A DNA stretch of 34,285 nt, from the NCBI RefSeq assembly GCF_018257795.1, contig NZ_JAERJD010000013.1, forward strand, positions 46,786 through 81,070, read 5' to 3'. Made by a program: the position numbers and the translations under genes. Source of the DNA: Citrobacter sp. JGM124 (GTDB lineage Bacteria > Pseudomonadota > Gammaproteobacteria > Enterobacterales > Enterobacteriaceae). The notes under the pieces are model-generated. The model saw only the letters and a list, made by a program, of their open reading frames with translations, did no database searches and had not been told where the DNA came from. Numbering within the stretch: position 1 is the stretch's first letter; each line of letters starts with the position of its first letter. Of the stretch, positions 28,858 to 34,285 are shown one piece after another.

Positions 28858-30500
28858 GAGTGTTTCTCCATCATTTGTGCGTTACTGGCGCCTGGCGGCA
28901 CCAACGGCCAGACATTCTCGTACTCATCAATTGAAACATGAAGGATGTAAGGGCCGTCGCTGGTGAGCAAAGCATCAAGGGCGGCTTCTACCTGGTCTTT
29001 ACGGGTAATGTGTTGTCCAGAGATATCAAACGCGCTGGCCAGTACAAGAAAGTCGGGGTTATCTGAGAGGTTGGTTTCACTATAACGTTCGTCAAAAAAG
29101 AGTTGTTGCCATTGCCGCACCATCCCCAGGCGCTGATTATCCAGTAGTAAAATTTTTACTGGCAGTTGCTTACGCTTTATGGTGCCCAGCTCCTGGATAT
29201 TCATCATAAATGAACCATCCCCGGAAACGCAGATCACCGTATCCTCAGGCCTGGCAACCTGAGCGCCAACGGCGGCGGGTAAACCGAACCCCATGGTACC
29301 CAGTCCACTGGAAGTAATAAAATTCTCTGGCCGAGTAAAGGTCATATGTTGCGCTGTCCACATCTGATGCTGGCCGACATCCGTCGTGACGACACAATCC
29401 TGTGGTTTACGCTCAGAGAGTTGCTTGAGTAACAAAGGAGCATAGATAGGCGCGCCGGGATGATCATAGCGCCACTCATGTTCAGCTTTCAGAGTGGTAA
29501 TATGCTGTTGCCATGGGGCAATCTGCAAGGGCTGTTGTAACGCATTGAGTAACTGACTTAACGACCCTTGCAGAGCGACGTGAGCCTGACGCAATTTGCT
29601 CAGTTCCGCCGGGTCAATATCCATATGAATCACTTGGGCATGGGGAGCAAAGGTATTCAGTTTTCCCGTCACACGGTCATCAAAACGGGCTCCTACAGCA
29701 ATGAGCAAGTCACACTCTTGCACTGCAAGATTAGCCGCTTTAGTCCCATGCATTCCCAACATGCCGGTATAGAATGGATGTTCAGGTGATACTGCACCTA
29801 ATCCTTTGAGGGTGACCGTAGAAGGCATATTCGTCACAGCGATAAATTCACGTAATGCTGGAACCGCCTGTGCCATGCCGACACCACCACCGATATACAG
29901 CATCGGTTTTTTCGCGGCCACTAACAACTCACGTGCTTGCTGAATCTCAGCCGCAGGTAATGGTTCCGCATCCGCGACGGCAGATAAGCAAGCTTCAAAG
30001 TCACCATCAGCCAGTTGAATATCTTTTGGAATATCCACTAATACCGGCCCAGGACGACCGCTGTTAGCTATCTCAAATGCTTGTGCCAGTATGCCAGGGA
30101 GCTCCTCAATCGATTCAACCAGGAAGCTGTGTTTAGTACAGGCTAGAGAGATTCCCAGTACATCCACTTCCTGGAAAGCGTCTGTTCCTATCAGAGCAGA
30201 GCCAACCTGCCCCGTCACTGCCACTATCGGTACGGAATCCAGCATGGCATCCGCCAGACCAGTAATCAGGTTAGTTGCACCTGGCCCTGATGTTGCTATA
30301 CAGACGCCAGTTTTCCCGGTGGCACGTGCATAACCGATGGCAGCGATAACCGCCCCTTGCTCATGGCGGCACAGTAAGTGCTCCACACCGCCGTCATACA
30401 AAGCGTCGTATACCGGCATGATTGCGCCACCAGGATAACCGAAAACAGTGGTTACACCCTGTTCTCGCAACGCATGTACCACCCATTGCGCCCCATTCAT
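28854..30500 (-). CDS. ilvG: acetolactate synthase II catalytic subunit IlvG (intact)
   Basis: ThDP-dependent synthase that condenses pyruvate with pyruvate or 2-oxobutanoate, the first common step for valine and isoleucine. The 548 residues form one open frame: catalytic Glu47 in CRHEQGA, the FAD-binding middle domain, and the ThDP motif GDGSFMMN (about 427-434) with the [11 protein letters not shown] loop. A GTG two codons upstream is open, but the ATG at 30500 has GGGGA upstream and matches the E. coli start. In E. coli K-12 this gene is broken by a frameshift; here it is not. The valine-resistant isozyme II should therefore be made. Confidence 0.97.
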   Translation of the reverse strand: MNGAQWVVHALREQGVTTVFGYPGGAIMPVYDALYDGGVEHLLCRHEQGAVIAAIGYARATGKTGVCIATSGPGATNLITGLADAMLDSVPIVAVTGQVGSALIGTDAFQEVDVLGISLACTKHSFLVESIEELPGILAQAFEIANSGRPGPVLVDIPKDIQLADGDFEACLSAVADAEPLPAAEIQQARELLVAAKKPMLYIGGGVGMAQAVPALREFIAVTNMPSTVTLKGLGAVSPEHPFYTGMLGMHGTKAANLAVQECDLLIAVGARFDDRVTGKLNTFAPHAQVIHMDIDPAELSKLRQAHVALQGSLSQLLNALQQPLQIAPWQQHITTLKAEHEWRYDHPGAPIYAPLLLKQLSERKPQDCVVTTDVGQHQMWTAQHMTFTRPENFITSSGLGTMGFGLPAAVGAQVARPEDTVICVSGDGSFMMNIQELGTIKRKQLPVKILLLDNQRLGMVRQWQQLFFDERYSETNLSDNPDFLVLASAFDISGQHITRKDQVEAALDALLTSDGPYILHVSIDEYENVWPLVPPGASNAQMMEKHS

Positions 30501-30515
30501 AGTCACTTCCCCGTC

Positions 30516-30551
30516 TCAATACACGAGAAACAGAATTTTATGCTGCCACAT
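30516..30551 (-). CDS. ilvX-position micro-ORF (11 codons, frame-shifted)
   Basis: An ATG at 30551 with GAGGG eight bases upstream opens an 11-residue frame MWQHKILFLVY that stops 15 bp before the ilvG ATG. It occupies the place of E. coli ilvX, whose 16-residue peptide contains KFCFS. The DNA around it is similar, but the distance from the ATG to the shared AAAATTCTGTTTCTC is two bases shorter here, so the ATG reads another frame. The old frame survives without an ATG as [11 protein letters not shown] followed by TGA. The ORF may only serve to load ribosomes ahead of ilvG. Confidence 0.45.
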   Translation of the reverse strand: MWQHKILFLVY

Positions 30552-30584
30552 AGAATCTGCCCTCATAATAAATTCTTTGCCAAT

Positions 30585-30617
30585 AAAAAACCCCCGGACC
30601 TTTCGGTGCGGGGGTTT
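30585..30617 (-). terminator. ilv operon attenuator (terminator hairpin)
   Basis: On the minus strand AAACCCCCG and CGGGGGTTT pair (30609-30617 with 30588-30596), followed by one C-C mismatch, ACC/GGT and a GAAA loop, and then six U residues. It lies 23 nt after the ilvL stop codon, the position of the E. coli ilvGMEDA attenuator. When charged branched-chain tRNAs are scarce, a ribosome stalled in ilvL should prevent this hairpin from forming. Confidence 0.92.
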
Positions 30618-30639
30618 CTTTTCGATTAAGGCTTGATTT

Positions 30640-30738
30640 TTAAGCCTTTCTTTCTCCAAGTGCAGCCCCGCACGGTGGGATAATAATCACCACAATGCTA
30701 ATCACGACTAGGCTAATCACTCGTAGAAGGGCTGTCAT
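30640..30738 (-). CDS. ilvL: ilvGMEDA operon leader peptide IlvL
   Basis: A 32-residue leader peptide that begins MTALLRVISLVV and contains 6 Ile, 5 Val and 4 Leu codons, most of them crowded into residues 4-20, followed by PPCGAALGERKA. It has the length and nearly the sequence of E. coli IlvL. Its translation reports the supply of charged Ile-, Val- and Leu-tRNA to the attenuator just downstream. The regulatory Ile run at residues 18-20 is preserved. Confidence 0.96.
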   Translation of the reverse strand: MTALLRVISLVVISIVVIIIPPCGAALGERKA

Positions 30739-31088
30739 ATTCTGTACGTTCTATCATCTTGCTCGAAGTAATGCCTACAGAGTTATCACAGAATTGGATA
30801 ATAACACAAGATTTTTTTATAATGAAAACAAGGGAAGGAAAACGAATTTACACCAAAGGCATTGAATTTAAATAAAAAATAGGATTATTAAAATAATTTG
30901 CCAAACGAGGTAATAAACTGATTTTTTTGAAGCGCCAGAAAATAAATATCAAACCGGGACACTGCTCCCAAAAAAAATGTACTCCCGATTATAGGTGGAA
31001 AAATAATCAGACACCGATTCAATAATCCCAAAAGTATGATTTTTAACCGCAGTCTGGCGGGGCATGATGACCTTTTCATGGAGGAACA
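30739..31088. promoter_or_regulatory. divergent promoter region between the ilv operon and comM
   Basis: A 350-bp A/T-rich stretch with no gene. For the ilv operon (minus strand) a possible -35 TTGTGT (30804-30809) and -10 GATAAC (30782-30787) are 16 bp apart and would place the start about 36 nt before ilvL; an A/T tract upstream could act as an UP element, and Lrp or IHF sites may be present. For comM (plus strand) I could not choose a promoter; its ATG has a strong GGAGG four bases upstream. A 73-codon frame in the region has no family resemblance. Confidence 0.5.
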
Positions 31089-32609
31089 ATGTCCCTGTCT
31101 GTTATTCATACCCGTGCAGCGTTAGGCGTGAGTGCACCTTTAGTCAGAGTAGAAGTCCATATTAGTCGGGGTCTGCCTGGCCTTACCCTGGTCGGGTTAC
31201 CTGAAACTACGGTCCGGGAGGCCCGTGATAGGGTACGCAGTGCTATTATTAATAGCGGTTATACCTTCCCTGCTCGTAAGATAACTATCAACCTCGCTCC
31301 CGCAGACCTTCCCAAAGAAGGCGGGCGTTATGACCTCCCCATTGCATTAGGGCTACTCGCTGCGTCTGAGCAACTATGCACTGCAATCCTTGATCAGTAT
31401 GAGTTTGTGGGTGAACTAGCACTGACAGGGGCATTACGCGGTGTCTCAGGCACGATTTCCGCTGCACTGGAGTCTATGAAAGCAGGCAGGTATCTGGTCA
31501 GTTCAATAGAAAATGCCGATGAGCTCGGATTAATAGAACAACCTGGTTGTTTGGTGGCACAGCACTTAACCGGGGTGTGTCACTGGCTTGAAGGTAAAGG
31601 CAGCCTGCAAAGGCCGAACGCCACGGAGCATCATTTTCCCTCCAGTGACAGCGACTTGAACGAAATCGTTGGTCAGACCCAGGGAAAGCGCGCCCTGGAG
31701 ATCACGGCAAGCGGTGGCCACAATCTTTTACTGATAGGCCCCCCTGGTACAGGTAAAACCATGCTTGCCAGCCGACTCAATACCCTTCTTCCCCCACTGA
31801 GCAATGCGGAAGCCCTACAAAGCGCGGCTATCACCAGCTTGATACGGGCGTCATACTCCTGTCGTCAGTGGCGTCAGCGTCCATTCAGAGCACCTCACCA
31901 TAGTGCTTCACTTAATTCCATGGTGGGTGGAGGAAGTCTGCCTCAACCCGGGGAAATTTCGCTGGCACACAATGGGGTATTATTTCTTGATGAACTGCCT
32001 GAATTCGACCGACGAGTACTGGACTCATTACGTGAACCAATAGAGTCAGGAGAGATACATATTTCTCGTACTCGTGCCAAGATAACCTATCCCGCCAGTT
32101 TTCAACTTATTGCCGCCATGAACCCAGGGCCTACTGGACATTACGAAGGGCAACACAACCGGGCCAGCCCTCAGCAAATCCTCCGCTACTTGGGGCGTCT
32201 GTCAGGGCCGTTTCTGGACCGTTTTGATCTCTCTGTTGAAATACCATTACTTTCCCCGGGAACACTCAGCAAGCCCCTTCATCATAGCGAATCCAGTATT
32301 GAGGTCAGGGCCCGTGTGATGGCCTGTAGGGAAAAACAGCTAGCACGTCAGCAAAAGCTCAATGCAGTACTGACCAACCATGAGGTTCGTGAATTCTGTA
32401 GACTTGAGCAGGAGGATGCCATATGGCTGGAAGAGACGCTGACAGCCCTGGGCCTGTCAGTAAGAGCATGGCAACGGTTATTAAAAGTCGCTCGCACCAT
32501 TGCCGATATGCAACAGCAGGACAATATCCTCAGGGGACATTTACAAGAGGCTCTGGGGTACCGGGCGATAGATCGGTTGCTATTGCATTTACAGAGGCTG
32601 GCAGGGTAA
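31089..32609 (+). CDS. comM: AAA+ branch-migration helicase ComM (YifB)
   Basis: Mg-chelatase-like AAA+ ATPase with 506 residues, as in E. coli YifB. The orthologue ComM of naturally competent bacteria is a hexameric helicase that promotes branch migration during integration of transforming DNA. The first 180 residues form the ChlI-like domain (VEVHISRGLPGLTLVGLPETTVREARDRVRSA); Walker A GPPGTGKT is at 217-224, FRAPHHSASLNSMVGGG at 266-282, Walker B VLFLDELPEF at 297-306 and sensor-region TYPASFQLIAAMNPGPTGHY after that; the C-terminal Mg-chelatase domain ends the protein. The gene is intact. I found no evident CRP-S competence site upstream, so its role here may be general recombination. Confidence 0.94.
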   Translation: MSLSVIHTRAALGVSAPLVRVEVHISRGLPGLTLVGLPETTVREARDRVRSAIINSGYTFPARKITINLAPADLPKEGGRYDLPIALGLLAASEQLCTAILDQYEFVGELALTGALRGVSGTISAALESMKAGRYLVSSIENADELGLIEQPGCLVAQHLTGVCHWLEGKGSLQRPNATEHHFPSSDSDLNEIVGQTQGKRALEITASGGHNLLLIGPPGTGKTMLASRLNTLLPPLSNAEALQSAAITSLIRASYSCRQWRQRPFRAPHHSASLNSMVGGGSLPQPGEISLAHNGVLFLDELPEFDRRVLDSLREPIESGEIHISRTRAKITYPASFQLIAAMNPGPTGHYEGQHNRASPQQILRYLGRLSGPFLDRFDLSVEIPLLSPGTLSKPLHHSESSIEVRARVMACREKQLARQQKLNAVLTNHEVREFCRLEQEDAIWLEETLTALGLSVRAWQRLLKVARTIADMQQQDNILRGHLQEALGYRAIDRLLLHLQRLAG

Positions 32610-32699
32610 GTCATTCACCCGTCGGGTTATCACTGCCGGTTCAGTGGCTACCATCGAAGAACAAGCCAGAACAGTCATCTGTTTTCTGGTGGCAACCAC

Positions 32700-32729
32700 A
32701 AAGAGGAAACATACACATCATCCCTCTTT
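32700..32729 (+). terminator. possible weak terminator of comM
   Basis: AAAGAGG (32700-32706) and CCTCTTT (32723-32729) can pair around a 16-nt loop about 90 bp after the comM stop. There is no long T-run, so termination may need Rho or the neighbouring maoP hairpin. Confidence 0.3.
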
Positions 32730-32738
32730 ATGTATAGC

Positions 32739-32763
32739 CTGAAGGGGCCAATGGCCCCTTCAG
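32739..32763 (-). terminator. hairpin directly after the maoP stop codon
   Basis: CTGAAGGGGCC and GGCCCCTTCAG form a perfect 11-bp stem with a 3-nt loop that starts at the very next base after the maoP stop codon. No U-run follows on either strand, so it may be a bidirectional block or an mRNA-end stabiliser rather than a standard intrinsic terminator. Confidence 0.6.
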
Positions 32764-33102
32764 TTAATCGTCACTGTCGCTATAGTCTTCTACAGCATCC
32801 ATCTGTGGTTTACCGCCAGAAAGAGTGTGAAAACGCTTTGGACGCTTAATTCGTGACATGTACTTGCTCCAGATGCGTTCTGCTTCTGTCACTGGTTCGC
32901 GCTGACCACGACATACGGCAACAAACAGCATTTCTTCTTCTGTTTTTGGTTCGCGTTTTCCCAGATCAAGCTCATTAAACGCAACGCCATGACGCTCTAA
33001 TAACTGAGCCTCTTTGATGGTGAAATCACCGTGACGGGAGAATCCACGCGGATAATGTTTATTGTCGAAAAATCGATTAGTCGTCGTAAAACTTTCCGCC
33101 AT
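32764..33102 (-). CDS. maoP: macrodomain Ori organisation protein MaoP (YifE)
   Basis: A 112-residue protein identical in length to E. coli MaoP (YifE) and nearly so in sequence ([39 protein letters not shown] at the N terminus; acidic tail DYSDSDD). In E. coli MaoP works with a 17-bp site, maoS, to organise the Ori macrodomain. It belongs to the DUF413 family. Its place between hdfR and comM is conserved, and the divergent gap to hdfR is 118 bp. Confidence 0.95.
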   Translation of the reverse strand: MAESFTTTNRFFDNKHYPRGFSRHGDFTIKEAQLLERHGVAFNELDLGKREPKTEEEMLFVAVCRGQREPVTEAERIWSKYMSRIKRPKRFHTLSGGKPQMDAVEDYSDSDD

Positions 33103-33220
33103 CCTGCACGCTCCTAATTCTTTTGGTCTGGCTATTTATGGCGCGGAGTATTAGTTACGCTTGACAGAGTGTAAAACAAAATATTTAAATCATGACGACA
33201 AATTTTTTTGGGAGAGGGTC

Positions 33221-34045
33221 GTGGATAGCGAACTACTTAAAACATTCCTTGAAGTGAGCAGAACAAGACATTTTGGTCGTGCTGCTGAAACGCTCTATTT
33301 GACACAGTCTGCCGTCAGTTTTCGCATCCGACAGCTTGAGAATCAGCTAGGTGTAAACCTGTTTACACGACACAGAAACAACATTCGTCTGACAACGGCT
33401 GGAGAGCGGTTGCTACCCTACGCTGAAAATTTAATGAGTACCTGGCTGGCTGCGAAAAAGGAAGTTTCCCTGACTGCACAGCATAATCAGCTCAGTATCG
33501 GTGCCAGTGCCTCTCTATGGGAATGTATGTTAACACACTGGCTTTCATCGCTATATCAACAAGATAGTAACTCTCAGTATGAGGCGCGTATCGCCTCTCG
33601 TCAGTCTTTAGTTAAGCAACTCCATGACCGCAGACTCGATTTACTACTGACAACTGAAGCACCAAAGATGGACGAATTTACCAGTCAGTTATTGGGATAT
33701 TTTGATCTTGCTCTGTACGCGGGGAGTCCGGAATGCCATCGCGATTCACTTACTTATTTGCGCATTGAATGGGGGGCTGACTTCCAGCAATATGAATCTG
33801 AATTTGTGCAGGGGGATGAGATCCCGCTTCTCACTACCAGTTCAGCGAGCATGGCTTGCCAGCTTATTCCTGAACTTAACGGTTATGCATTTCTTCCTGT
33901 TGAATGGGCATTACAACAAGGTAATATCCATCGTGTTCTTGATTCAGGAATAATAACAAGACCACTGTATGCCATATGGTTACAGAATAGTGACAAGCAA
34001 AGCATCATTAAATCGTTACTAAAAACACCGTTAATAGCGCAGTAA
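33221..34045 (+). CDS. hdfR: LysR-type regulator HdfR
   Basis: LysR regulator known in enterics as an H-NS-dependent repressor of flhDC and an activator of gltBD. The frame is open from 33161, but the GTG at 33221 has GGAG seven bases upstream and starts the conserved [47 protein letters not shown] helix-turn-helix region (residues 2-48). This gives 274 residues against 279 in E. coli; the effector domain is more divergent than the [14 protein letters not shown] and [10 protein letters not shown] are kept. Confidence 0.94.
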   Translation: MDSELLKTFLEVSRTRHFGRAAETLYLTQSAVSFRIRQLENQLGVNLFTRHRNNIRLTTAGERLLPYAENLMSTWLAAKKEVSLTAQHNQLSIGASASLWECMLTHWLSSLYQQDSNSQYEARIASRQSLVKQLHDRRLDLLLTTEAPKMDEFTSQLLGYFDLALYAGSPECHRDSLTYLRIEWGADFQQYESEFVQGDEIPLLTTSSASMACQLIPELNGYAFLPVEWALQQGNIHRVLDSGIITRPLYAIWLQNSDKQSIIKSLLKTPLIAQ

Positions 34046-34090
34046 TGCGCTTTTTGGCGTGAATGCGTTGGGAATATATTTATGCGAGGC

Positions 34091-34123
34091 AAAAAAAAAT
34101 CCTTTGCCTGAGCAAAGGATTTT
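34091..34123 (-). terminator. terminator after tRNA-Trp
   Basis: AAAATCCTTTGC (34096-34107) pairs perfectly with GCAAAGGATTTT (34112-34123) around a 4-nt loop, and on the minus strand the stem ends in nine T residues. It lies 4 nt from the 3' end of tRNA-Trp, so it most likely ends an rRNA-tRNA transcript that enters from the right; it can also serve hdfR from the other side. Confidence 0.9.
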
Positions 34124-34127
34124 AATC

Positions 34128-34203
34128 TGGCAGGGGCGGAGAGACTCGAACTCCCAACACCCGGTTTTGGAGACCGGTGCTCTACCAATTGAACTACGCC
34201 CCT
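34128..34203 (-). tRNA. trpT: tRNA-Trp (anticodon CCA)
   Basis: A 76-nt tRNA with encoded CCA. The anticodon loop TCTCCAAAA gives CCA, and the body matches E. coli trpT. In E. coli trpT is the last gene of the rrnC operon next to hdfR, the same neighbour as here. Confidence 0.97.
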
Positions 34204-34210
34204 AAAAGAG

Positions 34211-34285
34211 TGGCGGAACGGACGGGACTCGAACCCGCGACCCCCTGCGTGACAGGCAGGTATTCTAACCGACTGAACTACCGCT
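34211..34285 (-). tRNA. aspT: tRNA-Asp (anticodon GTC), cut by the window edge
   Basis: A tRNA with anticodon GTC and encoded CCA; 75 of the expected 77 nt are present, the first two bases (GG) lying beyond the right edge. It precedes tRNA-Trp in transcription, as aspT does in E. coli rrnC, so an rRNA operon is likely to lie just outside the window. Confidence 0.95.

Noticed and set aside
30888-31109. 73-codon frame on the minus strand in the ilvL-comM gap
   Set aside because: It starts inside comM, runs through the promoter region and shows no homology or ribosome site worth reporting.

Overview
The window is a moderate-GC chromosomal segment of a member of the order Enterobacterales. Nearly every protein matches, in length and sequence as I remember them, an Escherichia coli K-12 counterpart, and the gene order is the K-12 block from the argX-hisR-leuT-proM tRNAs to the aspT-trpT tRNAs, read here in reverse. 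I cannot fix the family or species from sequence alone. No phage, IS element or CRISPR array was seen. Gene products and comparisons with E. coli come from recognising the sequences, not from a database search.

Layout. 2-423: four tRNA genes (Pro, Leu, His, Arg) on the minus strand behind a strong promoter. 527-1912: the amino-acid permease yifK/thrP. 2191-13061: the enterobacterial common antigen (ECA) cluster on the minus strand, transcribed wecA-wzzE-wecB-wecC-wecD-wecE-wzxE-wecF-wzyE-wecG. These genes make and polymerise the lipid-linked trisaccharide repeat. The dTDP-glucose genes rffG and rffH, which lie between wecC and wecD in E. coli, are absent. 13257-18141: rho with its leader, trxA, and the rhlB-gppA pair. 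18143-20529: rep helicase and the parvulin ppiC.

20660-21477 holds a small accessory module between ppiC and ilvC: an Rrf2-family repressor gene translationally coupled to a gene for a small membrane protein with a CxxC-HW motif (DUF1360-like). It is the only part of the window I do not recognise from E. coli and the best candidate for something undescribed. The regulator seems to have a promoter whose start point falls on its own start codon, with an inverted repeat spanning both.

21664-30738 is the isoleucine/valine block: ilvC with its divergent activator ilvY, then the attenuated ilvL-(ilvX)-ilvG-ilvM-ilvE-ilvD-ilvA operon. ilvG is intact, and the small ilvX-like upstream ORF is frame-shifted compared with the K-12 peptide. 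31089-34045 holds comM/yifB, maoP/yifE and hdfR. 34128-34285 holds tRNA-Trp and a tRNA-Asp cut by the window edge, which in E. coli are the distal genes of an rRNA operon; that operon probably lies just beyond the right edge.

Several genes are listed with starts shorter than the longest open frame (wecG, wzyE, wecB, wzzE, rep, ppiC, the Rrf2 gene, ilvA, ilvE, ilvG, hdfR), because the shorter start has the better ribosome site or gives the usual family length.
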